This document shows positions 15,201-24,838 of a DNA stretch of 64,000 nt, one piece after another. The notes below the pieces were generated by a model. That model was not told the DNA's origin, ran no database searches, and was given only the letters and a program-made list of their open reading frames with translations. How positions within the stretch are numbered: the stretch's first letter is position 1; every line of letters starts with the position of its first letter. This DNA comes from Epiperipatus broadwayi (lineage: Eukaryota > Onychophora > Udeonychophora > Euonychophora > Peripatidae), in the NCBI GenBank assembly GCA_028023455.1, contig JAQFVV010000151.1, positions 1,729,097 through 1,793,096 of the forward strand, given 5' to 3'. Both the position numbers and the translations under genes were made by a program.

Positions 15201-18200
15201 GTTAACATTATGGTGGTTTTGTAAATAGTTAGTTATTAGCCTTACTAACTGGTCTGAAATATTTTTTTACTCTGTATAGTCTCTGGTCTCCAACAGTCCA
15301 GGATTTAAATTTCAGCCACAATGGAGATTGATATGTGATATGTAACTAATCTCTTTAAAATAAAAATATTCTCATAAGTTTTCATAAATAATTTAGATGC
15401 TTTAATTACTGCAATTTTTATTTTCTAATATTAAAATAATCAATATAGAATTAAATCATCTATTTGTTTTCAATAGAAAATGAAAAAATGTTGTCTGTTA
15501 ATTTAAAATTACTTATTAAAATCAAATTAAAAATTAAATAAAAAATAAAATGTTGTTTTTTTTTTAAATTAATGTTCTAAAAAAACAACTAAAAAAGTTA
15601 TATACTAGTGCTTGTTTAAATTAAGTTGAAATTTTCCTATCTATTAAATTGTATATTGGACTAATGTAAACAATGATAACATATTTTACTATGTACTTTA
15701 CACAGTGAAAATGCAATAGCTTACTATTTCATATTTCCAGAAATAGCTAATAGTTTTGACTGTCCGACAACCTTCTACAGATGTGCTAACATATTTGATA
15801 CATATAAATACTATCTCTTAACAAATTAAAGATACAAAAGAAAATTTTTGTATATATTGAATACTAAAAAAAAATTTAAATCTGATTTCTTATGTTAAAT
15901 TTATATCATTATCTATAGCTAAACACTCAATTTTAATTGTATTTAATTTTAAATTAAGCAGTCTTAAATGCTTCATATGTAATGTATCTTTACGGTTTTA
16001 TATTTATATTTAGTTATTTATTGTTTTGTTTTGTTTTTTTAAATATTCTTATTGGTTAATTTCATTTTTTAATCTTGATAGAATAAATTCTCTAAAGAAT
16101 GATAAATATTCTTTATAAATTCTCAAACAGCTTTTGTTGAAAAAAATTTGGTTGTATTCTTATCCTTGGTGTTCGCCTAGAGATGGCGTTGATGCTAATC
16201 AAAAACATATACATATATCGATTCCGGGGCCCGACCTAAATGATCGATTTGATCTAAAACGATCTGATTTCTTAGATTTGTAATAAAATATTCTACTAAC
16301 TAATATTATTATATGATGTTAGTTTTTTTAATTTTTGTAAATGTTTATTAATCTTATCTTGTTTTTGAGTTTGTGTGTGTGTGTCTTTTTAAAGTTATGG
16401 TGTTTTTCTAACTTTTTTTTTTTTTGGACTTTACGTGTGTCTTTTTAAAGTTACGGGTTTTTTTTTTTTTTTTTGCAAGAGTAAATCAATACTTTTAAAT
16501 TCAAAAGCAAGACATAATAAGTAAATGTTTATTAATCTTATCTTGTTTTTGAATTTGTGTGTGTGTCTTTAAAGTTACGGGGCTTTTTCTAATTTTTTGG
16601 GGGGGACTTTATGTGTATCTTTTTAAAGTTACGGTACTTTTTTTTGCAAGAGTAAATCAATCGTTTGATTCAAAAGCAAGACGTAATAAGTCAATGTTTA
16701 TTAATCTTAGATTGTTTTTGAGTTTGTGTGTGTGTCTTTAAAGTTACGGGGCTTTTTCTCATTTTTTTTTTTTGGACTTTATATGTGTCTTTTTAAAGTT
16801 ACGGTATTTTTGGTCAAGAGTAAAAATCAATTATTTTTATTTAAAAAGCAATACGTAATTCTAAATCTATCAAAAGTAATGTCATTTATATACTACAATT
16901 TAGAATTGATACCTGACTACTATTAGTAAGGACTGTCATTGAAAGACTCAATTGAAAAATGATACCCGATTAATTTCCGTTTTCTTTTTTTTGGGGGGGA
17001 CAGTAATGAATCAGAAAAGTGGGTTGTTTTTGTTAACTCTGTCTATATAAAAAGGGTACCGTTATTGAAATACTAAATTTAAAAATGATAGCCGACTAAT
17101 TTGCATTTCTTTTGACAGTAATTAATCAGAAAGTGGGGTTTTTTTTTTTTTGGTAAATCTTGTATATGTATAAGAAAAAAAAATACCGTAATTCAAATAC
17201 TCCATTGAAAAAAAAAATACCTCCGTTGAATTTGCTTTCTTTTTTTTAATTAAGCAGGAACTGGGTTGTTTTTGTTAGTGTGTAGATATAAAAGCTAATC
17301 TTATTTTGAAATAATAAATGTAACAAAAAATAATAATAATAATATCAGACTAATTTTCTTTTTTGGACAAGTAATTCCTAATAATTAGACACTGGGTTGT
17401 GTTTGTTTGTGCATATATATATATAGTAAAAGTAACTGGTCACGGACGAATTCTCGCGAAAACGGTACTTTTCGCATGATCCTTTAAATTTTTTCCTTTT
17501 CCCACCCTTAAAAGAAATTTTTGAGGGCTACCCATTCGTAATGGAATCTTCAGGATATTTTTACTAAACTTACAACAGTAAAGTAAGTTACAACACATTA
17601 AAAAAAATAGATGTCTTATCAAATTTTAAAAAACTACGACTGCTTCAAATACACACACTCTCATATGAAACTACAGAGAAAATAGATATTCTACTATTAC
17701 GAGAAAAATGATGAACATAATCAACTACTACGGCAGCCAATCAAGGCATTTCTTTCTCTTTGCTTTTAGCATAGAAAAAAAGCCATAATTGGCAGCCGGC
17801 AGGAACTCTTTCTGTGTTTTTTCATAGAAAGAAGTCTCATTTGTGTTGGCTTCTGTCGCTGCCACCGCTTTCGTCCAACATAACGTGAGGTCTCTTTTCT
17901 GCGTTTATAACGTAGAAAATTTCCTCTTTTGTTGGGTGAAGGCCGGTGAAACGGTATATTTCTAGGAATTTACCTAGAAATAGCAACATCTTGAGGCGAA
18001 CACCAAGGATGAGAAAACAACCAAAAATTTAAACTGTGAGATATTACTCATCATAATCAAATGCTAAATTGCTAAGGAGGTCATGTGATGTTTGAATCCT
18101 TCAGTGGCAGGTTGAGCATTTTATAGATAATCTAACAGAATTTTTTTTGTTGTCAGCTAAGAATTAGTCTTCATCTCTGAGCTGTCATTCTACTTCTATG

Positions 18201-21200
18201 CTACATTCCACAGGGTTGAGACTTAGGTATTCAATAAGATTGAATAATCTTATAATTTTCATATGATTATTTATATTTATTTAAAGATAATAACTTGGTT
18301 AAATTTAAAAAAAAAAAAAAATTACTTACATTCCACAAAAAAAAAATTGCCCATCAGAATGATAAAAATAATGCAGTCAGTTATTTTTATATAAAATAGT
18401 AATTTACTATAATGAGCATGCTAATAGCTCTAAACAAGTTTTTCCGATGCAAGAGAAAGCATTTAAAATCTTTATCTAGAATTATCCCCAAACCGGTTTT
18501 GAGCTAATGGCTCTCATCTGTGAAACACTGGGATATTCAGACATTAGATCTAAAATTCCAACTCAAACCCAGCATTTATTTAATACTTAACTATTAAGCA
18601 GTAATTTCATCAATAATTTTTGGTAAAAACAGTGTAATATATTGCACTGGGTGGGAGAAAATCACTGTGATTTTTTAAATTTAAAATCTCGATCTTAATT
18701 CCAGTTGCACTCTCACTCTTGCAGCAGACCAGCCCTTCGAGCAGAGAAGTATAATACTACAGGTAGATGAAACTTCAATGGTACCTATAACCATACCAAG
18801 GCAAGTGTAACCTATGATCATATTTCCAGGCTACAGAACTTCTCGGCTTCTAGATTCAAACCCCTGCCATTCAAAGCAATATTTGTTTTGAGGCTTAACC
18901 TCAGGTGCCAACTAATCACAGGTTATATAGTCAGTATGCCCAGATGAAAAGTATACAATCTAGTGCTTGAAATATCCCCAAGCTATTTCCTTTTCACAAT
19001 TGTGAGGGGAAATATTTAACACACTTGCCCAATACTTATAATTAACTATAACTTAACCTATTAGTGACACAGTTATAAGAGAGAATCGATCAGACAATAA
19101 TTAAGCAAACAAATAATTTATTTACACATACTCATAATTAAACCTCACTATAATAAAATTTTACATATATGCACAGACACATTTAAATACAATATAATAA
19201 GAATTTATGGAAGCAACTTAAAGATTACTGTGGCTGTAGTTATTAAAGTTCATTAAACTCTTTCATGCAAATAACTGTTGGTTTGTTTAACCGCTGAGGT
19301 TAATCAGTATTTATCGCCAATCTTTTAAACATCCAACTGGCTCTGAACTAATTAATGTTCGCTCTACTTCACAATTAATCAATTAATTAATTTGGCTTCT
19401 TACTGATTTTCCACTTTCAACGAAGGAGAGAGAGGTTTTCTGTAGTTTACAGATCACAAGGCGAGCATGAGTTCTAGATGGAAAGCATTTGATGGTATTA
19501 AGGACTACGATCGAGGCTAGCTGCACACTTCGGTTGTTGTTTAACACTGCATGCTGCTAGGTTGCCTTTTAGCGAATATAGCTAGATGCACCCACATGCT
19601 GGAAGCGCTGATGGCTTTTCACATCTTCTCTTTAAAAGTTTTTTATAAGACAGTAATGTTGAATGATAATTTTGCTGCATTTGGCAATAGTAACGATAAT
19701 GAATATGGACTATATAATATTCTATATGAAAATATATCTAGAATGAATCTCGAGGTCCTTTTATATGCTTCTTTCTCACTGTTTCCTATTTATCATTCTT
19801 CTATCTGGTTTAATTAATTTTACATCTCCTCAATTAATTTTGTATTCTGTTTTAATCTAACTTCTTGCTTCGATTAATCTAATGTTTGATAAGATAATGT
19901 CTGTAGTCTTTTTCTTTATTTCTTTAATTAGTGCAATGGAAGTTATTTTTTATTTTCTTTATCAGCCAAATAATCTTTTAAGTGAATTTAAATGTAGAAG
20001 TTTTTTTTTTTACAAATTATATATTTTAGTTCTGTTTTATTTTTACATTTTTTTAAATTTATAAAAAGGAAAAGATAGTTTCAACTTTTTACTTAGAATT
20101 AGTTCCCCCCCCCCCTTCCTACTCGCTCTTTAAATATTAAAACTCATTTTTTCTAAATGACAGGATGATACAACACTTTACTTGTGCAAGTTTGCGTTTA
20201 ATGAAACTTTCAAACATATAATTTATATTTCACTTTTATTAAGAGTTAATCATTTCTTGTAAAATTAATTTGATCATTTATTAATAAATGATTTGATATG
20301 TAATTGCAGAATATATGTGTTCTCAAATCATGTATTCATTGGCAGTACAATATATAAATAGAAACATGCATATATATATATATAAACTAAAAAATGCAGC
20401 ATTGCAAGCCAAATAAACTTCCACACACTGCTAATACCAAAATGCCAGGTTTTTTCATTACAGTAAGAATTAACAAAATCACTGCTTACATATATCACCT
20501 CCTTCTCTTATAGAAGTAGTCAATATAAAGAAAGTCTTTTTAGTGCAACTAAGCAATTTGATATGGCAGAGATATTAGTTTGATAGTTGGACTTGATATT
20601 AGTAGCATGTGAAGGTGCCATTTGTAAATGAGTATGGCCGTTCCAACTCCAATAATAAGAAAAAAAAATTACTATGTAGATTAGTTTTGCAATGACTATG
20701 CAAATAAATCTGTGATTCACAAATACATCCACATGTAGAAAATCCTAATCCATTTTTCTGTTTATTTGATATTATGCAAGGCTGTCTTTGAACTCTGCAG
20801 AAACTTTTTTTTCTATTTCGTAAACACCATGTCTAGTTGTAGTTCCAATAAATTCTACTCTTTGCCATGTCTTAGCAATGAAACAATTAACATTGCATTT
20901 CTGTAGAATGTCTTTGAGATAATCCTTATAAAGGGGATCTATCTCTCCCATATAAACCATCCTCAAGTTCATCATAAAATGCTTTTTTAAAAATTCTTAT
21001 ATTGTTCATTGATTTTATATTTCAAATCCATTAAAAGTACGATTTTACATTAGTGGACACTATAGTGTAACGTTCAGCAGCCATTATATTTTTAAAATTT
21101 TATAGAACACTTTAAGTGAAACTTTTCTAATATCTTTACGTTTCATCATTTAAGCCTCACTTCCATACAATAAATTATATAAAATAGCAGCCCTATATAT

Positions 21201-23441
21201 AATAATTTTACTGCAGTACCTATGTCATTGTAATGAAGCAACATGTCCTTTAACTTGTTAAACGCAACAGCTACATATTGAAGTGCACCTCAACATTTAA
21301 TTTCACTTTTCTACTTATAAAACTACCAAGATATTTAAATTCATTTATGATTCTCAAGTAGATTACAATATAAGCTAAAAGTTGATGAGGATTTTTCTTC
21401 CATCACTGGCTGATAAGGACCTTGGATTTTTTTGAAAGCTTTTCATATGTTGCAATCAAAACATTAAGTACATTTTATAGATTGGCTTCCAGTCTGGAAA
21501 ATTGTACAAACATCAAAATACTGTAAATCCAATATTGATTGGCAAATGAAAAACTCTAATTTTAATATCTGATTCAGTTGTCACTATTTTCTATTTGTAA
21601 TTACTAGCTTGTCAGTCAATGGAAACTGTTAATTATGTTTTTCATTTTATAAAAGTGTGAAATAACTACTGAAACTAAATTAACTTCTGTTAAGTTATTT
21701 TACCTAATTTATTGTATGGATGTAAAACTTGGACACCCTATCAGTACAATATAAAGATATTAGAAAAGTTTCATTTAAGGATGCTTTGCAAAAATTTAAA
21801 AATGCAATGGCAAGATGATAAGACCGACCAATCAATATATTCTTCAACTAACTGAATGAGTTACTGAAGAGTCCATTATTCTTGTATAAACTCGAATTTT
21901 ATTGTGAAATAAATGAATAATGCAAGGCCTGCTAAAAAGATATTTTATAATGAATTTGATTTTCATGGAACATCCTGTTTACATTATAAGGATTATATCT
22001 AAAAGACATTCTTTAAAAAAAATCAATAAATTGTTTTCATTTGAAAAGTACAATTAGCTATATGGAGTGTTTCAGAAAGAAAAGTTTGCTGCAGAAATTG
22101 AAAGATAGCATTGCAAAAAATTGAATAAACAATGATGGATCAGTATTTTCTATACTTAGACAAATTTGTGATTCATGGATTGGCATCATCGCAAAACTCA
22201 TCTCTAATATATTTTGTTTTTTGTCTTACCTTTTTACCCCCTTGGAATTGGAATGTCCATACTTTTTTATGAATGGCTGATAATAATGAAAGACATATTC
22301 TAAAAGAAAATTTTTAAATATATGTATTTACATTTCATTTTCCAGAATTGAAACAACATCCTTTTTTTGACACAATCCCTTGGGATCACCTGTTAGAAAA
22401 ACAACCTCCATTTGTTCCACAACCGGAGGGCAATACTGACACCAGCTATTTTACAGGTTTGTAAATATATGCATATTTAAATCTTTATTTATTAAAATTA
22501 AGGTAGTCTTCTCTTAGCGTGTTGTAAGCTATGTAAATGCGCAGAAATATACTGTTTACGCGGCCCAATATTTCTGTGCTTTTGCATAGAAAGTCTACAG
22601 CCTATAGAACAGTTCTGTTCATATTAGCCATTGCAGATGGCATTGCACACCAATATTCCAGCCAGCTGATGTGCTTCTCGAAACTTTGCAAACGCCCACA
22701 CTTAACAGATCACTACCATATATCATGAGGGTGTTTGGAATTAACTGGCCATAACTGTTGTAAGGTGCCTTTGTAATAGTGATCTTACATCCTAACTGAC
22801 GTACTAGTGCATACTAATAATTGTAAGCCCATCCCCACGCTTCCCTACACATCACGGAATGTGAAAACAATTGCAAAAGGGTCGGGCCAAGCACCACTTC
22901 ACACAAGTCAAAAGATCCATTTACGCAAGAACAGCTACGAGTCAAATGAAATGGCTGAGGCTGCACATTTTGGAAATCGTAAGCTTGGTTTGATCAGAGT
23001 ACTGCATCTTTTGGCTGATCCTTCGGACCGGCAAAACCATCGCCCCCCCCCATGCACATTCCAGCACTACGCGCTGATTTGTGGAATGTAATTTAAAATA
23101 TTGTAATTCTTGTATTTTCAAAAATAATGTTTTTTATAAAATAATGTCATTTCGTAAATTGTTTAAAAATAGTTTGCAAAATGTCGCAAGGCACTAAAAT
23201 GTATAATGTAATTTAAAAACATAATTATATATCATTTTAGAAAATAATGGTAAAGTTGAAAATAAAAAAAAAAGGCCCGGTAACATTATATTTGTGTTTG
23301 TTTACCTAAAAAGTATGCCCTCTCGCGGTTTCAACATGCTAAGAGAAGACTACCAAAATTAATTTTATTTCATGATTTATTTTTCTGTTTTTAGCTCGTA
23401 ATAAAGTGCAGCATTTGAAGATATCAGCCATCGAATTATGA
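52..23441 (+). CDS. MASTL: MASTL (Greatwall kinase), C-terminal part, five exons
   Basis: The coding segments are 52-208, 4384-4497, 4929-5030, 22346-22456 and 23395-23441. Together they encode about 176 residues ending in TGA. All introns are GT-AG, and every junction falls after the first base of a codon, so the frame is kept throughout. Greatwall is an AGC-family serine/threonine kinase. It phosphorylates ENSA/ARPP19, and the products inhibit PP2A-B55 during mitosis. Diagnostic features are a TPKS motif ending the long insert between kinase subdomains VII and VIII, the activation segment GTPDYLSPE, the DWWALG and [10 protein letters not shown] signatures, and the tail motif DTSYF. The serine five residues from the C-terminus lines up with the tail phosphorylation site known in vertebrate Greatwall. 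The N-lobe, catalytic loop and most of the insert lie upstream of the window. Other AGC kinases lack this combination, so the call is firm. Confidence 0.95.
209..4383. other. MASTL intron 1, no gene seen
   Basis: AT-rich intron without recognisable coding sequence. Two related stretches near 3310-3420 and 3570-3800 match the repeat family at 13590-13930 (for example the shared words ATGATGG and GCTGCTAGAAG). The rest, including 2640-2960, shows nothing I can classify. Confidence 0.6.
3310..3800 (+). repeat. Two partial copies of a dispersed repeat (family C)
   Basis: The segment 3330-3420 matches the 3' part and 3570-3800 nearly the full length of the repeat at 13590-13930. Shared features include a GTCTGTGATATTGGATAGG-type block and the late block ending in AGAGTCATGTGA. 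The part that would form the 5' half of a hammerhead core is missing here. Confidence 0.5.
4384..4497 (+). CDS. MASTL: MASTL exon: kinase subdomain IX
   Basis: The acceptor follows a long T tract and ends at 4383; the donor is at 4498. The exon is exactly 38 codons long in shifted phase. It encodes [15 protein letters not shown] followed by [16 protein letters not shown] and QNILKR. The DWWALG aspartate is the structural aspartate of the αF helix. Identity to vertebrate MASTL is high here. Confidence 0.95.
4929..5030 (+). CDS. MASTL: MASTL exon: kinase subdomains X-XI
   Basis: The acceptor is at 4927-4928 and the donor at 5031. The exon encodes [15 protein letters not shown] followed by [16 protein letters not shown]. 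The DPDKRP arginine is the invariant subdomain XI arginine of protein kinases. A 17.3-kb repeat-filled intron follows. Confidence 0.94.
5133..6358. repeat. Direct repeat of ~27 bp, 1.2 kb apart
   Basis: The same word of about 27 bases (starting AATTCTTAATAAAGC and ending CACAATAAT) occurs at 5133-5159 and 6332-6358, followed by similar TACAAA and TTTTA blocks. The spacing suggests repeated ends of an element or a tandem unit. I cannot classify it. Confidence 0.5.
5384..5470. repeat. Collapsed copy of fold-back family B
   Basis: A block containing GCCACTCAGTGCAAGCCAG is followed directly by GAGAGTTTTGCC. These are the outer left and right ends of the fold-back element at 12800-13035, so this copy has lost its centre. 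The TTATGAGCAAG flank is shared too. Confidence 0.5.
5560..6790. repeat. Dispersed repeat H, copy 1
   Basis: This stretch is similar along its length to 59640-60860. Shared anchors include a purine-rich GATGA-rich region, CTTGGGTCAGTGAGAGG with its TTTTGCCA and TACCCAA continuation, and GATAGCAATAACAATAA. No coding capacity is seen. It may be a solo LTR or a long non-autonomous element. The Gypsy element begins just to its right. Confidence 0.6.
6899..7733 (-). repeat. 3' LTR of the Gypsy element
   Basis: 835 bp, similar throughout to 11801-12649. Shared blocks include TAACCAAATAAGACCAAC and CATAAAGCCCGAAGGCATAC. The termini are TG...CA, read on the minus strand. Confidence 0.88.
7737..7746 (-). 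other. Candidate polypurine tract
   Basis: On the minus strand GGGAGGGAAG sits a few bases before the 3' LTR start. This is the expected place and composition for the plus-strand primer of an LTR retrotransposon. Confidence 0.6.
7835..8960 (-). pseudogene. Gypsy integrase, broken
   Basis: The zinc-binding N-terminus is at 8610-8849 (H...H, then CENHQQC). The catalytic core is at 8298-8620: IHIDHCSP holds the first aspartate, LVSDNGTGF the second, and [13 protein letters not shown] the glutamate. A C-terminal segment with [13 protein letters not shown] is at 7835-8056. The three acidic residues of the DDE motif can be recognised. An in-frame stop (just after NPWQ) and frame changes interrupt the chain, so it is inactive. 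In intact elements this enzyme inserts the cDNA into the genome. Confidence 0.85.
8916..9640 (-). pseudogene. Gypsy RNase H and connection region, broken
   Basis: The segment at 9423-9629 reads [19 protein letters not shown], the connection after the reverse transcriptase. The segment at 8916-9173 carries [20 protein letters not shown], the end of the RNase H domain in this family. Frameshifts separate them. The domain would remove the RNA strand during reverse transcription. Confidence 0.8.
9688..10364 (-). pseudogene. Gypsy reverse transcriptase, broken
   Basis: The N-terminal part at 10101-10364 includes [20 protein letters not shown]. The palm at 9688-10104 includes [29 protein letters not shown] and the active site YFDD. 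Y-x-DD with phenylalanine at x is unusual but keeps both metal-binding aspartates. The two parts are in different frames. Confidence 0.88.
10485..10790 (-). pseudogene. Gypsy aspartic protease remnant
   Basis: About 100 residues with [17 protein letters not shown], matching the DSG/DTG catalytic loop and the following strand of retroelement proteases. It lies between gag and the reverse transcriptase, as in this clade. A duplication just upstream breaks its link to gag. Confidence 0.65.
10721..10892. repeat. 86-bp tandem duplication inside the Gypsy element
   Basis: The 86-bp unit starting TAGGGTGATCGTATATTTTA occurs twice in a row with only a few differences. Since 86 is not a multiple of three, it shifts the reading frame across the gag-protease junction. 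Confidence 0.9.
10893..11790 (-). pseudogene. Gypsy gag remnant with zinc knuckle
   Basis: On the minus strand about 10975-11060 reads [16 protein letters not shown] and then [12 protein letters not shown]. This matches the double zinc knuckle typical of K02A2.6-like Gypsy gag proteins, with several cysteines and histidines changed. The rest of gag (to about 11790) is too degraded to read in one frame. Confidence 0.55.
11801..12649 (-). repeat. 5' LTR of the Gypsy element
   Basis: 849 bp, the partner of 6899-7733. Many small differences between the two LTRs indicate an old insertion. It lies upstream of gag on the minus strand, so it is the 5' LTR. Confidence 0.88.
12800..13035. repeat. Fold-back repeat, family B copy
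   Basis: The left arm (about 12800-12900) and right arm (about 12926-13035) are inverted copies of each other; both contain GCCACTCAGTGCAAGCC-type and TTGTGCATAAAATCCC-type blocks. The ~25-base centre contains GGAAACTAGTCTTGAG, the 3' half of a hammerhead-like core. It starts about 150 bases outside the Gypsy 5' LTR. A fuller copy is at 40424-40781. Confidence 0.8.
13590..13930 (+). repeat. Dispersed repeat, family C
   Basis: Homologous to 3570-3800. It carries a hammerhead-like core at 13736-13769, followed by a GATATTGGAT block also found in family B. The internal sequence has a small tandem duplication (ACATTAGTTCCT twice, near 13650 and 13690). Confidence 0.55.
13736..13769 (+). ncRNA. 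Hammerhead-like core with deleted stem II (family C)
   Basis: CTGATGA at 13741-13747 is followed after only six bases by GAAA, then TTA and a GTC cleavage triplet. The flanks TCTGA and TGCAGA pair as stem I with one bulged base, the same bulge seen in family B. Stem II is too short to form, so this copy is probably dead. Confidence 0.35.
16339..16860 (+). repeat. ~170-184 bp minisatellite, three units
   Basis: AATGTTTATTAATCTTA starts units near 16340, 16524 and 16693. Each continues with GTGTGTGTGTCTTT and AAAGTTACGG blocks and GCAAGAGTAAA. It lies inside the TIR element. Confidence 0.85.
16900..17400 (+). repeat. ~125-bp degenerate tandem units
   Basis: About four units share GAAAAATGATA, a CTAATTT-type block, ACAGTAAT and AATCAGAAA, then GTGGGTTG. 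It is a second minisatellite inside the same TIR element. Confidence 0.65.
17750..17985 (+). other. Array of four hairpins inside the TIR element
   Basis: Four small hairpins have TTTCT and AGAAA at the stem base but different paired bases near the loop. They lie at about 17751-17779 (TGC/GCA), 17806-17834 (GTG/CAT), 17894-17918 (GCGTT/AACGT) and 17958-17981 (AGG/CCT). The stems are kept while the inner pairs change. The array lies just inside the right terminal repeat. Confidence 0.6.
18410..18660 (-). repeat. Family A repeat, monomer copy
   Basis: Starts with TATAATGAGCATG, as does the copy at 47036. It shares ACATTAGATCTAAAA and CCAACTCAA blocks with it and with the 25.9-26.6 kb tandem repeat. 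It contains a decayed hammerhead-like core. Confidence 0.7.
18485..18545 (-). ncRNA. Decayed hammerhead-like core (family A)
   Basis: On the minus strand CAGATGA stands where CTGATGA is expected. Stem II is GAGC/GCTC and AAAA replaces GAAA. The loop of stem III is deleted. Stem I still pairs mainly through wobble pairs. It is recognisable by alignment to 26434-26494 but not expected to cleave. Confidence 0.35.
18661..19560. other. Intronic repeat-like sequence, unclassified
   Basis: Slightly less AT-rich than its surroundings, with LTR-like features (a TTTATTTA block and a GGAGAGAGAGG purine tract near 19424-19434), but no ends or duplications can be defined. Part of 18850-18880 resembles a tRNA B-box (TTCAAACCCC). 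Confidence 0.3.
20772..21190 (-). pseudogene. LINE C-terminal fragment
   Basis: Residues at 20772-20975 read [15 protein letters not shown], then [20 protein letters not shown]. This matches the end of RTE/CR1-like LINE proteins after the reverse transcriptase (FKDTLK...CN...TW...R.GVYE.E pattern). Upstream on the same strand, near 21140-21170, LLYGSEA is the preceding LINE motif, followed by stops. Dead fragment. Confidence 0.6.
21709..21855 (+). pseudogene. LINE C-terminal fragment, opposite strand
   Basis: 49 codons with [20 protein letters not shown] and then [16 protein letters not shown], ending in TGA. LLYGCETWT...LE.FH.R.L..I....WQD is the standard motif block downstream of many LINE reverse transcriptases. 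It faces the fragment at 20772-21190. Confidence 0.75.
22346..22456 (+). CDS. MASTL: MASTL exon: AGC C-terminal tail
   Basis: The acceptor TTCCAG ends at 22345 and the donor is at 22457. The exon encodes [19 protein letters not shown] and [17 protein letters not shown]. It closes the kinase C-lobe and starts the AGC tail, where PPF and DTSYF are family hallmarks. Confidence 0.94.
22502..23354. mobile_element. 853-bp TIR element filling MASTL intron 4
   Basis: The ends are 23-bp inverted repeats with one mismatch (GGTAGTCTTCTCTTAGC, then G or A, then TGTTG). AAAATTAA flanks both sides (22494-22501 and 23355-23362), a perfect 8-bp duplication. Without it, intron 4 would be only about 77 bp. 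No transposase is recognised. A hairpin of the type seen at 17750-17985 lies at 22571-22592. Superfamily not certain: GG ends and 8-bp duplication again suit Merlin-like elements. Confidence 0.85.
22571..22592 (+). other. Hairpin shared with the 16-18 kb TIR element
   Basis: TTTCTGTGC and GCATAGAAA pair over nine positions around a TTTT loop. It has the same base sequence and design as the hairpins near 17806 and 17894. Confidence 0.6.
23395..23441 (+). CDS. MASTL: MASTL last exon with stop codon
   Basis: The acceptor TTTTAG ends at 23394. The exon encodes [15 protein letters not shown] followed by TGA at 23439-23441. The protein ends in a short tail as in vertebrate MASTL. The serine of KISAIEL is five residues from the end, the same spacing as the vertebrate tail site. 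Confidence 0.9.
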
Positions 23442-23708
23442 TTTGAGAAAATGCATGAAAATTGGATATGTAGTATGACTCTTTGGAAAATATAATTTGT
23501 GTACGGAATTCTTAATTACTCGTTGTATTTGTTTTGTTTTTACGACTGAAAATATATTCAACATCTTATCAAAATGTTACTTATTGGTTTTCTCTACCTT
23601 TAATTAAAACATTGATAGAATCGATTTTTTTACAATTTCTTTTTCATTTAATATTTGTTGCATTTAATGAATTTATACTAATTGAATCAATTAAAATAGT
23701 ATTCATTT

Positions 23709-23714
23709 AATAAA
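23709..23714 (+). promoter_or_regulatory. Candidate MASTL polyadenylation signal
   Basis: AATAAA lies 268 bases after the MASTL stop, and an A-run starts about 15 bases further on. In such AT-rich DNA the hexamer is common, so use of this site is only plausible. Confidence 0.35.
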
Positions 23715-24838
23715 AAGAGTGAATTCCAAAAAAAAAAAAAGTTTATCTTAAAAGAACAAAAAACCAAGAAAAACTGAAAACTAATTTACACTTCTTTTTC
23801 ATATCATAATTTTTTAAAAAAAAAGTATAATAATTAATTATCTTAAACAATGAATACAATTTTAATTATATAAAAAAGTAAAAACTGCAAGTGTGTCTGT
23901 TTTTCAGTATGTTTATTACTAGTGTCATCAACTTTAGATATTAAACATATCTGATCTGGATCTTTCTTTATGTTTTTTTTTTAACTTCTTGTAAACCTAA
24001 ATTTATAAATATTTTTTTTTAGTTTAATAGTGTATTAATATGCTTTATTGCAACTTTTATTTTCTTAAACATCTAACTTAATAACCGTTAGATTATAATC
24101 TTTGTTGCGAATGAGATTTCTTTAATAACTATTTTGTTAAATCCATTTAATAAAATGAAACTAACAGAAGAATGTTTTAAAAATTGGCCATTACGAACAA
24201 TAATTTTAGCAGTAATAATAATATAACTTTTCCAAAAATAATTAAAGATTAGATATTTAACATTTTCATTACTCTTTAAAATATAGTTTTATATTGTAAA
24301 GCTTATTTATAATTTCTACCATAACCATAGTAAGTATTTTTGATATTCTCCTTTCCCCCCTTCATGGAATAGGCAGTAGCTGATAGATTCCAAAATATAA
24401 CAAATGGGCGAATCTTGCATAACCATTAATAAAATAAATTTCAAATTCTTAATGGTTGAAATGTGTTTACATCAATGATGCTTTGGCATTGCCCCCCCCC
24501 CCTCCACCCACTTAAGTGGTTTACTAGGCGTTTTACTTCTTGGATATTTTATCACCAAAACTTGCTTTTTATTGTAGAACAGCATATTAACAATGTATAG
24601 AAAATATTATAATCCGAAACTCCCAATAATTCAAAGTGAAGATAAATATTTCAAACTTTTAAGGTGGGTTTATAAACTTTTCTATTTCATAAAAGTTATT
24701 GCAATCGCTTAACAGTGAGTAGCAATGTTCTGTTGGGTTTTTTCTCATCAATACACTTTTGAGCTCCTCTTTCTCCTACTCGCATCTTTTATAGTTATTG
24801 TATATGCTTCTTTTCTAATTCTTTGATCTCTGTATAGA
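23715..24838. other. Region downstream of MASTL, nothing recognised
   Basis: AT-rich DNA with homopolymer runs (a C-run near 24492). No coding sequence or repeat end can be supported. Confidence 0.5.

Larger units (their letters stand above)
16151..18022. mobile_element. TIR element with 8-bp TSD, Merlin-like ends
   Basis: The ends are ~29-bp inverted repeats starting GGTTGT and containing ATCCTTGGTGTTCGCCT (16151-16179 and 17994-18022). AAAAATTT stands immediately outside on both sides (16143-16150 and 18023-18030), a perfect 8-bp target duplication. GG ends with 8-9 bp AT-rich duplications are typical of the Merlin superfamily, but that placement is an inference. No transposase is seen. 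The interior holds two minisatellites and a hairpin array. Confidence 0.8.

Noticed and set aside
5030-22345. Additional MASTL exons inside the 17-kb intron
   Set aside because: Exons on either side join in frame and match the family without a gap. Open frames between belong to transposons or are noise.
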